Below, piece by piece: positions 1-5,650 of a stretch of 5,693 nt of DNA. Position 1 is the first letter of the stretch. Every line of letters begins with the position of its first letter. Source of the stretch: JAHWJR01 sp035942035 (lineage in GTDB: Bacteria > Actinomycetota > Acidimicrobiia > Acidimicrobiales > CADCSY01); NCBI GenBank assembly GCA_035942035.1, contig DASZDK010000092.1:1-5693 (forward strand). The letters run 5' to 3'. A program made the position numbers and the translations under genes. The notes under the pieces were generated by a model. The model did no database searches and was not told where the DNA came from. It was given only the letters and a program-made list of their open reading frames with translations.

Positions 1-168
1 TTCGAATGGGCGGTGTCGCTGTTCGCCGTGCGACCCGACGACCTCAAGGAGTGCGTTCACACCATGCGCTTCGACGCCGCCTCGGCCCACTACGCCGAGT
101 TCGGTCCCTTTGTCACCGGCCTGATCGCCCCCCTGGCGGAGATACTGCGCCGGGTGGGCCTGGGCTAG
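1..168 (+). CDS. hemQ: HemQ-like chlorite-dismutase-family protein, C-terminal fragment (5' end outside window)
   Basis: Frame 1 is open from the first base to TAG at 166-168, giving 55 residues. The family is usually around 230-250 residues, so most of the protein lies left of the window. The visible part begins FEWAVSLFAV, continues through DDLKECVHTMRFD (residues 13-25) and ends with AEFGPFVTG (32-40) plus a short hydrophobic helix. The block MRFDxxSAxYAEFGPFxxG closely matches what I remember of the C-terminus of HemQ/YwfI proteins. HemQ uses peroxide to decarboxylate coproheme to heme b, the last step of the coproporphyrin-dependent heme pathway, in the cytoplasm. The heme-binding and catalytic residues are not in this fragment, so activity cannot be judged. 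The stop is 24 bases before livH and in the same frame, which suggests co-transcription with the transporter operon. An alternative is a non-HemQ member of the chlorite dismutase family. Confidence 0.75.
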   Translation, partial: FEWAVSLFAVRPDDLKECVHTMRFDAASAHYAEFGPFVTGLIAPLAEILRRVGLG

Positions 169-180
169 CGACCACGGAGC

Positions 181-185
181 AAGGG
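181..185 (+). promoter_or_regulatory. Ribosome binding site deciding the TTG start of livH
   Basis: AAGGG lies 7 bases before a TTG codon at 193. The hemQ TAG at 166-168 is in the same frame, and TTG 193 is the first possible start after it. A second purine run, GGAG at 176-179, is 13 bases away and less well placed. Later in-frame starts (GTG 214, ATG 223) have no comparable site and would cut into the signal peptide. Confidence 0.55.
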
Positions 186-192
186 CCACCCG

Positions 193-1467
193 TTGCACCT
201 GCGGATCCTCGCCGTGCTCGCCATGGCCCTGGCCCTGTCGATCGTCCCCGGGGTGCCGGCGGCAGCCCAGGAGACCGGGGGCGGCGAGTCGGTGCGGGGC
301 ACCATCACCGACGGTGACGGCGAACCGGTGGAGGGCGTCGACATCTTCGTCGAGACCGCCGGCGGCGAGGAGGTGGGCACGGCTACCACCGGTTCCGACG
401 GTACCTACGAGCTCGAGCTACCGGGGCCCGGCGAGTACCGGGCCACCATCGACCAGGAGACCCTGGAGGAGCAGGAGCTCGAGCTGCGCAACCCCGACAA
501 GGCCACGCTCGAGTTCCCGGTGCGCTCCGGGCAGTCCCGGCCGCTGCTGTTCCCGCTGGGCGAGAGCGGCCGCAGTATCAGCGGCACCTTCATCCGCGCT
601 CTCCAGCTGATGGTCGAGGGCGTGAAGTTCGGGCTGATCATCGCCATGTGCGCGGTGGGCCTGTCGCTGATCTTCGGCACGACGGGTCTGGTCAACTTCG
701 CCCACGGCGAGCTCGTCACCTTCGGGGCCCTGGCCGCGTGGATCGCCAACGTGCTGGTCGGCTTGCACTTCGTGCCGGCCACGGTGGTGGGCGTGGTCGC
801 CGGCGGGCTGGCCGGGGCGGCGCTGGACAAGGGTCTGTGGCGCCCGCTGCGGCGCCGGGGGACGGGCCTCATCGCCATGCTGGTGATCTCCATCGGCTTG
901 GGGCTCCTGGTGCGGTACATGTTCCTGTACCAGTTCGGCGGGCGCACCCGGCCCTACGCCCAGTACGTGGCCCAGCGGGCCATCTCCATCGGGCCCATCG
1001 CCATCGCTCCCAAGGACATCGTGTCCATCCTCGTGTCCCTCGCCGTCCTCGCCGCGGTGGGCATCGCCCTCCAGCGGACCAAGGCCGGCAAGGCCATGCG
1101 GGCGGTGGCCGACAACCCCGACCTGGCCTCGTCCTCGGGCATCGACGTCGAGCGGGTGATCCTGCTGGTGTGGGCCTTTGGTGGTGCCTTGGCCGCCCTC
1201 GGCGGAGCGCTCCTCGGCGTGACCGAGCAGGTGAGCTGGCAGATGGGCTTTCAGCTGCTGCTGCTGATGTTCGCCGGGGTCATCCTCGGAGGGTTGGGGA
1301 CCGCCTACGGGGCGCTGCTGGGCAGCTTCGTGGTCGGCGTGTTCCTCCAGATGTCGACGCTGGTCATCTCCCCCGAGCTCAAGAACGTCGGCGCTCTCCT
1401 CGTGCTGATCCTCATCCTGCTCGTGCGGCCCCAGGGCATCCTCGGCCAGGCGGAGCGCATCGGATGA
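193..1467 (+). CDS. livH: LivH-type ABC permease with N-terminal signal peptide and carboxypeptidase-regulatory-like domain
   Basis: This 424-residue membrane protein is one of the two channel subunits of a branched-chain-amino-acid type importer. Residues 1-26 look like a cleavable signal peptide (hydrophobic core, then PAAAQ). Residues 31-87 resemble a carboxypeptidase-regulatory-like Ig fold: VRGTITDGDGEPVEGV followed by GSDGTYELELPGPGEY. A linker runs to about residue 131. The LivH core then starts at VEGVKFGLIIAMCAVGLSLI, with GLVNFAHGE at 165-173. The cytoplasmic coupling loop is KAGKAMRAVADNPDLASSSG (297-316), and RPQGILG at 412-418 is the usual C-terminal motif. The core of about 293 residues matches a normal LivH of about 300, so the front 130 residues are an addition. 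The start is TTG at 193, the first possible one after the in-frame hemQ stop. The gene leads the livHMGF operon. The transport role is confident; the substrate and the job of the extra domain are inference. Confidence 0.92.
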   Translation: MHLRILAVLAMALALSIVPGVPAAAQETGGGESVRGTITDGDGEPVEGVDIFVETAGGEEVGTATTGSDGTYELELPGPGEYRATIDQETLEEQELELRNPDKATLEFPVRSGQSRPLLFPLGESGRSISGTFIRALQLMVEGVKFGLIIAMCAVGLSLIFGTTGLVNFAHGELVTFGALAAWIANVLVGLHFVPATVVGVVAGGLAGAALDKGLWRPLRRRGTGLIAMLVISIGLGLLVRYMFLYQFGGRTRPYAQYVAQRAISIGPIAIAPKDIVSILVSLAVLAAVGIALQRTKAGKAMRAVADNPDLASSSGIDVERVILLVWAFGGALAALGGALLGVTEQVSWQMGFQLLLLMFAGVILGGLGTAYGALLGSFVVGVFLQMSTLVISPELKNVGALLVLILILLVRPQGILGQAERIG

Positions 1468-1502
1468 GCGGCGACATCGAGGCCCGGAGGGCGCGGCGGT
1501 GA
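1464..1502 (+). CDS. Possible 12-codon coupling mini-ORF between livH and livM
   Basis: ATG at 1464 overlaps the livH stop (ATGA, 1464-1467). The frame runs 12 codons (MSGDIEARRARR) to TGA at 1500-1502, which in turn overlaps the livM GTG start (GTGA, 1499-1502). GGAG at 1452-1455 sits 8 bases before this ATG. A ribosome leaving livH could therefore re-initiate, cross the gap and stop on the livM start codon, which would couple the two permease subunits. The peptide itself resembles nothing I know. At this length, chance in GC-rich DNA is a serious alternative. Confidence 0.25.
   Translation: MSGDIEARRARR
1486..1490 (+). promoter_or_regulatory. Ribosome binding site of livM
   Basis: GGAGG is a strong Shine-Dalgarno core 8 bases before the GTG at 1499. 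It supports that start, which would otherwise be hard to choose because the gene has no nearby ATG. Confidence 0.75.
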
Positions 1503-2491
1503 ACTGGGGCGGCATCGTCGAGAACGCCCTCAGGGCGGCGGTGGGCGACTTCGCCGCCGTGTTCGCTCTGGCCGCCATCGGGCTCAACGTCCACTTCGGC
1601 TACACCGGCCTGCTCAACTTCGGCCAGGTCGGCTTCATGGCGGTGGGCGCCTACGGCATCGCCGTCTCGGTCACCTACCTGGGCCTCTCCCTGTGGGTGG
1701 GCGTGCTGGCGGCGCTGGGGGCGTCGGTCGTGCTGGCGCTGCTCCTGGGTCTGCCCACCCTGCGGTTGCGGGCCGACTACCTCGCCATCGTCACCATCGC
1801 CGCCGCCGAGATCATCCGGCTCACCTTCCGCTCGGTGTCGCTGCGCAAGTACACGGGCGGGTCATCGGGGCTGACCCGCTTCGCCGACGACTTCTACGCC
1901 GTCAACCCGCTGTCGCCAGGCCAGTACGGCTTCGGCCCCTTCGTCTTCAACCATCGCTACTTCTGGTTGCTGTTGGTGGCGTGGGCCACCGTGGCCGTGG
2001 TCACGTTGATGGTCTTCGTGCTCATGCGCAGTCCCTGGGGCCGGGTGCTGAAGTCGATCCGCGAGGACGAGGAGGCGGCCCGCAGCCTGGGCAAGAACGT
2101 CTACGGCTACAAGATGCAGAGCCTGATCTTCGGGGGGGTCATCGGGAGTCTGGCCGGGTGTATCCAGGCCATCAGCACGCAGTCGGTCCAGCCCGACACG
2201 TACTCCAGCGCGGTGACGTTCTTCGCCTACGTGGTGCTCATCCTCGGCGGCACCGCCCGCGTGCTGGGCCCCGTGGTGGGCTCCATGCTGTTCTGGATGC
2301 TGCTGTCGCTCACTGACAACGTGCTGCGGGCGGCGGTGCGCGAAGGGCACATCCCGGCGTCGATCATGAGTGGGGTGCAGGTGGGGCAGGTGCGGTTCAT
2401 GCTGGTGGGGCTGGGGCTGATGCTCCTGTTGATCTACCGCCCTCAGGGCATCTTCGGTGACCGCAGGGAGATCGACCTCGATGTCCACTGA
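1499..2491 (+). CDS. livM: LivM-type ABC permease
   Basis: This 330-residue polytopic inner-membrane protein is the second channel subunit and would pair with LivH. It begins close to its first membrane segment (about 17-31), followed by the family motif GYTGLLNFGQVGFMAVGAY (34-52). Further hydrophobic segments lie at about 65-85, 93-108, 154-176, 207-225, 240-271 and 298-314. The loop SPWGRVLKSIREDEEAARSL (178-197) is the cytoplasmic coupling region that would contact the ATPases. YRPQGIFG (313-320) is the typical C-terminal motif. Length is normal for the family, with no extra domain, in contrast to LivH. The GTG start has a GGAGG site 8 bases upstream. The 3' end overlaps livG by 11 bases, so translation is probably coupled. 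Family and role are clear; the ligand transported is not determined. Confidence 0.94.
   Translation: MNWGGIVENALRAAVGDFAAVFALAAIGLNVHFGYTGLLNFGQVGFMAVGAYGIAVSVTYLGLSLWVGVLAALGASVVLALLLGLPTLRLRADYLAIVTIAAAEIIRLTFRSVSLRKYTGGSSGLTRFADDFYAVNPLSPGQYGFGPFVFNHRYFWLLLVAWATVAVVTLMVFVLMRSPWGRVLKSIREDEEAARSLGKNVYGYKMQSLIFGGVIGSLAGCIQAISTQSVQPDTYSSAVTFFAYVVLILGGTARVLGPVVGSMLFWMLLSLTDNVLRAAVREGHIPASIMSGVQVGQVRFMLVGLGLMLLLIYRPQGIFGDRREIDLDVH
2466..2470 (+). promoter_or_regulatory. Ribosome binding site deciding the ATG start of livG
   Basis: GGGAG lies 10 bases before ATG 2481. The frame is open upstream to a GTG at 2457, which has AGGG at 2445-2448. That earlier start would add only eight residues and overlap more of livM, and the AGGG falls in the livM RPQGIFG codons, so ATG 2481 is preferred. 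Confidence 0.55.
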
Positions 2492-3404
2492 CCGCGACGA
2501 CAGTCCGCTGGCAGGGGTCCCGGCCGAGCCGGGAGTGGCCAAGCCCGACACCATCCTGGTGGCCGACGGCGTCACTCGCCGCTTCGGCGGACTGACCGCC
2601 GTCGACGTCGACCACCTCGAGGTCCAGCGGGGGGTCATCACCGCCCTGATCGGACCCAACGGGGCCGGCAAGACCACGTTCTTCAACCTGCTCACCGCCT
2701 TCGACCGCCCCGACGCCGGCCGGATCGTGTTCGACGGTCATCCGCTGGGCCGGGTGCCGGCCCACAAGGTCACCCGTCACGGCATGGTCCGGACCTTCCA
2801 GTTGACCAAGGCCCTGAGCCGCCTCACCGTGCTCGACAACATGAAGCTGGGTGCCGCCGGCCAACGGGGGGAACGCTTCCTGCCGGCGCTGTTCCCCCCG
2901 CTGTGGCGGGACCAGGAGCGTGAGATCGAGGAGCGGGCGGTCGACCTGCTCGCCCGCTTCAAGCTCGACAAGATGACCGGTGAGTTCGCCGGAACGCTGT
3001 CCGGCGGCCAGCGCAAGTTGCTGGAGATGGCAAGAGCCCTCATGGTCGAGCCCAAGATGGTGCTGCTCGACGAACCCATGGCCGGTGTCAACCCCGTCCT
3101 GACGCAGTCACTGCTCACCCACGTGCGTAACCTGCGCGACCTCGGGATGACGGTGCTGTTCGTCGAGCACGACATGGACGTGGTGTACGACATCAGCGAC
3201 TGGGTGGTGGTCATGGCCGAGGGGCGCATCATCGCCGAAGGCCCGCCTCAGGCCATCGGCGCCAACCAGGCCGTGATCGACGCCTACCTGGGGACCCACC
3301 ACGACGCCCCCACCACCGAGGCCGACGAGCAGCGGCGACTGGAGGAGGCGGAGGCGGTCAAGGAGGCCGAGGCCGCCGAGGTCGTCGCCGAGGAGGGCCG
3401 ATGA
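2481..3404 (+). CDS. livG: LivG-type ABC transporter ATPase with acidic C-terminal extension
   Basis: This 307-residue cytoplasmic ATPase is one of two that power the importer. Motifs, in order: Walker A GPNGAGKT (58-65), Q-loop Gln107 in RTFQLTK, signature LSGGQ (173-177), Walker B MVLLDEP (193-199) and H-loop His230 in VEHDMD. All key catalytic residues are present. The C-terminal IDAYLG (266-271) is the usual LivG ending. Typical LivG proteins are about 255 residues. Here about 22 polar residues precede the domain and about 35 follow it. The tail (278-307) has 11 Glu/Asp and only 4 Arg/Lys among Ala, and is probably helical or coiled-coil. The ATG at 2481 lies inside the end of livM, and the stop overlaps livF as ATGA. 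Pairing with LivF is inferred from the family and from gene order. Confidence 0.94.
   Translation: MSTDRDDSPLAGVPAEPGVAKPDTILVADGVTRRFGGLTAVDVDHLEVQRGVITALIGPNGAGKTTFFNLLTAFDRPDAGRIVFDGHPLGRVPAHKVTRHGMVRTFQLTKALSRLTVLDNMKLGAAGQRGERFLPALFPPLWRDQEREIEERAVDLLARFKLDKMTGEFAGTLSGGQRKLLEMARALMVEPKMVLLDEPMAGVNPVLTQSLLTHVRNLRDLGMTVLFVEHDMDVVYDISDWVVVMAEGRIIAEGPPQAIGANQAVIDAYLGTHHDAPTTEADEQRRLEEAEAVKEAEAAEVVAEEGR
3391..3396 (+). promoter_or_regulatory. Ribosome binding site of livF inside the livG tail
   Basis: AGGAGG is a full Shine-Dalgarno core but sits only 4 bases before ATG 3401, closer than usual. It also encodes part of the acidic LivG C-terminus. With the ATGA stop/start overlap, livF translation is likely coupled to livG. 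Confidence 0.6.
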
Positions 3405-4198
3405 CCATCGACGAGAACCCGCCACCGACCGTCACCGACGGCCCGGTCACCGACGGCGATGCCGGTGCCGAGCGTGAGCCGCTGCTGCAGGCCACGGGAC
3501 TGATCGCCGGGTACGTGCCCGAGGTCGACATCCTCACCGGTTGCGACCTGTCCCTCCACGAGGGCGAGTTGGTCGGGGTCATCGGCCCCAACGGCGCCGG
3601 CAAGTCCACCCTCCTCAAGACCCTGTTCGGCCTGGTCCCCCTGCGGCAGGGGACGGTGACCCTGCGGGGCGACGACATCACCGCCCTGAAGGCGCACGAC
3701 TTGGTGTCTAAGGGCGTGGGCTACGTCCCCCAGAACGACAACGTCTTCCCCCGCTTGACGGTGGAGGAGAACCTGCAGATGGGGGTGTACCAGCGACCCA
3801 AGAGCTTCGCCGAGCGCTTCGCCGTGGTGTCGGAGCTGTTCCCCCTGGTGGGTGCGCGCCGGCGCCAGCGGGCCGGCTCCCTCTCGGGTGGCGAGCGCCA
3901 GATGGTGGCCATGGGCCGGGCGCTGATGATGGACCCGAGCGTGCTGCTGCTCGACGAGCCCTCCGCCGGGCTGTCCCCCATCTACCAGGACGAGGTCTTC
4001 ATCCGCTGCCGGCAGATCAACGCCACCGGCGTGTCCATCGTCATGGTGGAGCAGAACGCCCGCCGGTGCCTGCAGATCTGCCACCGGGGCTACGTGCTCG
4101 ACCAGGGCGCCAACGCCTACTCCGGGACGGGGCAGGGTCTGCTGGAGGACCCCAAGGTGATCGAGCTGTACCTGGGGACCCTCGCCAAGGCGCGGTAA
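3401..4198 (+). CDS. livF: LivF-type ABC transporter ATPase
   Basis: This 265-residue cytoplasmic ATPase is the second nucleotide-binding subunit of the importer. Motifs: Walker A GPNGAGKST (62-70), Q-loop Gln111 in YVPQNDNVFP, signature LSGGE (161-165), Walker B VLLLDEP (181-187). The H-loop position holds Gln218 (MVEQNA) rather than His, which is the normal LivF pattern and separates it from LivG. RGYVLDQG (229-236) and the ending IELYLGTL (254-261) are also typical. The N-terminus carries about 27 extra, mostly acidic residues (7 Asp/Glu, 1 Arg) with two VTDG copies ahead of the ABC fold. It is the last gene of the plus-strand operon; its TAA stop lies 28 bases before a strong terminator hairpin. 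Function is secure; substrate is inherited from the whole system and unknown. Confidence 0.94.
   Translation: MTIDENPPPTVTDGPVTDGDAGAEREPLLQATGLIAGYVPEVDILTGCDLSLHEGELVGVIGPNGAGKSTLLKTLFGLVPLRQGTVTLRGDDITALKAHDLVSKGVGYVPQNDNVFPRLTVEENLQMGVYQRPKSFAERFAVVSELFPLVGARRRQRAGSLSGGERQMVAMGRALMMDPSVLLLDEPSAGLSPIYQDEVFIRCRQINATGVSIVMVEQNARRCLQICHRGYVLDQGANAYSGTGQGLLEDPKVIELYLGTLAKAR
3431..3457 (+). repeat. Two tandem copies of a 12-base repeat in livF
   Basis: GTCACCGACGGC occurs at 3431-3442 and again at 3446-3457, separated by CCG (period 15, in frame). It encodes VTDGPVTDG in the disordered-looking N-terminal extension of LivF. This is probably a small in-frame duplication in a region with little structural constraint. 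Confidence 0.7.
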
Positions 4199-4226
4199 CG
4201 GTTGGCATTCGTCTGAGACCTGACGC

Positions 4227-4260
4227 GAAAGAGGCCCGGCCATCAGGCCGGGCCTCTTTC
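4227..4260. terminator. Bidirectional intrinsic terminator shared by livF and livK
   Basis: A perfect 15-bp inverted repeat, GAAAGAGGCCCGGCC at 4227-4241 with its complement at 4246-4260, encloses the loop ATCA. The stem base is A/T-rich and its core is GC-rich. On the plus strand the hairpin ends CTCTTTC and is followed by TT; on the minus strand it likewise ends CTCTTTC. It lies in the 79-base gap between two genes that converge on it, so it can end both transcripts. Confidence 0.9.
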
Positions 4261-4277
4261 TTGCTCGTACTGGGTTG

Positions 4278-5570
4278 CTACAGCTCGCCCTCGCGGTAGG
4301 TGACGTCGTCGGAGAGCTTGTTGTCGGCACCGAAGGTGTAGATGCCGATGCTGGCGAAGGTGGGGTCGCCCACGTCGTCGAGCTCGATCGGCCCGCTGAT
4401 GCCGTCGTAGTCGATGTCCTCACCGGCGTCGAGCAGTTGCTTGCACTCGGCGAAGGTGGTGCACTTCTCACCGTCGCGGGTGACATCGGGGATGTTCTCG
4501 GCGATGTCGCGGCCGGCGTCGCTCTCGGCCACCTCGGCGGCGAGGGCGCTCACCACCACGGCGTCGTAGGCCTCACCGGCGTAGACGAAGTCCTCGAGAT
4601 TGGGGTCGATCTCCAGCAGGCGCTGGCGGAACTCTTCGGTGGTCTCCGCCCCCGGAACGGTGCCCTTGATCCCTTCCAGGGCGCCCTCGGGGAGCTGCTC
4701 ACCGAGGCTGTTCCCGGTGTTGCCGTCGACGGTGTACACGTTCTTGTCGTCGGGACCGATGCCCTGCTCGATCATGGTCGAGATGATGCGGGCCGACTCG
4801 TCGAAGCCGATGACTACGATGGCCTCGGGGTCGGCGGAGACCAGCGCTTGGACCTCGGCGTCGAAATTCTGCGCCTGGGGGTCGTAGATCTCCGTGGCGA
4901 CCACCTCGCCGCCGGAGTCCTCGATGGTCTTGGCCACGTTCTCGGCCAGGCCCTCCCCGTAGGGGTCCTGGAGGGCGACGATGCCAACGGTGGCGTTGCC
5001 CTCGTCGATGATGAGCTCACCGAGGATGCGGCCCTGGAGCACGTCGGAGGGGGCGGTGCGGAAGTACAGCCCGTCGTCGTCGTAGTCGGTGAAGTCGGGG
5101 GAGGTGTTGGCCGGCGAGAACTGCACCACGCCGGCTCCGGTGATCTTGTCGATGACCGTGAACGACACTCCGGAGGAGGCAGCGCCGACGATCACGTCGA
5201 CGTTCTGGCTCAGCAGGCGGTCGGTGGTCTGGTTGGCGATGTCGGTGGAGGTGTCGCCCGAGTCACCGTCGATGACCTCGACGTCCTCGCCGAGCACGCC
5301 GCCGGCCTCGTTGATCTCCTGCACGGCGAGGTCGACGCCGGCGAACTCCGGTGGGCCGAGGAAGGCCAGCGAGCCCGTCTCGGGCAGCAGCGTGCCGATC
5401 TTGAGGGTCCCGTCGCCCTCGTTCTGCGGCGGCGCGGTGGTCGTGCCCTCGGCGGCGGTGGTGTCGGTCGTTCCCTCGGTCGTCTCGTTGTTGTCGCCGC
5501 AGGCGCCGGCTACCAGGCTGAGCGTGGCGAGAGCGGCCAGCACCCGCCAGACAGGCGTTCGTTGGCTCAT
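4278..5570 (-). CDS. livK: LivK-type branched-chain amino acid binding lipoprotein
   Basis: This 430-residue extracytoplasmic binding protein would supply ligand to the LivHMGF importer. Residues 1-23 form a lipoprotein signal peptide with lipobox AGAC; Cys24 would be lipidated and anchor the protein. A Thr/Glu-rich linker (28-48) follows. The periplasmic-binding-protein fold of the LivJ/LivK type begins at LKIGTLLPETG (56-66). Recognisable family segments are FAGVDLAVQEINEAGGVLG (76-94), GAASSGVS (129-136, in the ligand-contact region), FSPANTSP (151-158), DPYGEG (202-207) and AYDAV (334-338). Cys370 and Cys376 are close enough to form a disulfide in the second lobe. GEDIDYDGISGPIELD (383-398) is also typical. 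Start ATG at 5570 has AAGGAG just upstream. It converges on livF and has its own leader. Ligand could be a branched-chain amino acid or another amino acid or amide. Confidence 0.93.
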   Translation of the reverse strand: MSQRTPVWRVLAALATLSLVAGACGDNNETTEGTTDTTAAEGTTTAPPQNEGDGTLKIGTLLPETGSLAFLGPPEFAGVDLAVQEINEAGGVLGEDVEVIDGDSGDTSTDIANQTTDRLLSQNVDVIVGAASSGVSFTVIDKITGAGVVQFSPANTSPDFTDYDDDGLYFRTAPSDVLQGRILGELIIDEGNATVGIVALQDPYGEGLAENVAKTIEDSGGEVVATEIYDPQAQNFDAEVQALVSADPEAIVVIGFDESARIISTMIEQGIGPDDKNVYTVDGNTGNSLGEQLPEGALEGIKGTVPGAETTEEFRQRLLEIDPNLEDFVYAGEAYDAVVVSALAAEVAESDAGRDIAENIPDVTRDGEKCTTFAECKQLLDAGEDIDYDGISGPIELDDVGDPTFASIGIYTFGADNKLSDDVTYREGEL

Positions 5571-5575
5571 GGCAT

Positions 5576-5581
5576 CTCCTT
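5576..5581 (-). promoter_or_regulatory. Ribosome binding site of livK
   Basis: Read on the minus strand, AAGGAG lies 5 bases before the ATG at 5570. It is the best Shine-Dalgarno match for this gene and fixes the start ahead of the signal peptide. Confidence 0.8.
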
Positions 5582-5590
5582 GTGTCGGGG

Positions 5591-5607
5591 CCGGCGAAGA
5601 TCGCCGG
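5591..5607 (-). promoter_or_regulatory. Small hairpin in the livK leader
   Basis: CCGGCGA at 5591-5597 and TCGCCGG at 5601-5607 form a perfect 7-bp inverted repeat with a 3-base loop. It lies 9 bases upstream of the livK ribosome binding site. In the livK transcript it would be a stable GC hairpin without a following U-run, so it is not a typical terminator. It could modulate translation, stabilise the message or be a protein-binding site; the role is unknown. Confidence 0.4.
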
Positions 5608-5612
5608 GCGCG

Positions 5613-5629
5613 GTGACCTACGTACGCAC
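5613..5629. promoter_or_regulatory. Palindrome-containing candidate operator upstream of livK
   Basis: The stretch GTGACCTACGTACGCAC contains overlapping perfect palindromes TACGTA (5619-5624) and CGTACG (5621-5626), flanked by GTG and CAC. It sits about 45 bases before the livK start and downstream of the candidate -10. Such a site could bind a dimeric repressor, but the outer arms match poorly and no regulator gene is present in the window. Confidence 0.2.
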
Positions 5630-5644
5630 GGTGTTCGCCACGGG

Positions 5645-5650
5645 ATCGTA
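5645..5650 (-). promoter_or_regulatory. Weak candidate -10 element for livK
   Basis: On the minus strand TACGAT fits the actinobacterial TANNNT pattern and lies about 75 bases before the livK ATG, giving a leader that would contain the palindrome and hairpin. No good -35 (TTGAC-like) is found 16-18 bases further upstream, so this is only a candidate. The remaining bases to 5693 show no gene start or other clear signal. Confidence 0.22.

Noticed and set aside
6..317. A 103-codon plus-strand frame over the HemQ-like end and livH start
   Set aside because: Its product is an Arg/Pro/Gly-rich out-of-frame translation, while the HemQ-like and LivH frames explain the same bases.
418..1587. A 389-codon open frame on the minus strand across livH
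   Set aside because: The product is rich in His, Gly, Gln, Asp and Pro, as expected from reading GC-rich coding DNA on the wrong strand, and livH is unambiguous on the plus strand.
2457..2480. Upstream GTG start for livG
   Set aside because: It adds eight residues with no family support and deeper overlap into livM; ATG 2481 has a good GGGAG site.
1862..2695. A 277-codon minus-strand open frame across the livM/livG junction
   Set aside because: It is antisense to two well-supported genes, with His/Gln/Pro/Arg-rich nonsense composition and no motif.
4052..4054. Gln in place of the H-loop His in LivF (residue 218)
   Set aside because: LivF proteins normally have Gln here (VEQN), so it is not a sign of a dead ATPase.
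3284..4486. A 400-codon minus-strand open frame spanning livF and the end of livK
   Set aside because: It runs through the terminator hairpin and antisense to livF, and its composition is again that of a shadow frame.
5422..5490. Repetitive GC-rich stretch near the livK 5' end as a possible tandem repeat
   Set aside because: It encodes the Thr/Glu/Ala linker after the lipobox; the repetition is simple codon reuse in a low-complexity linker and not a regular repeat array.
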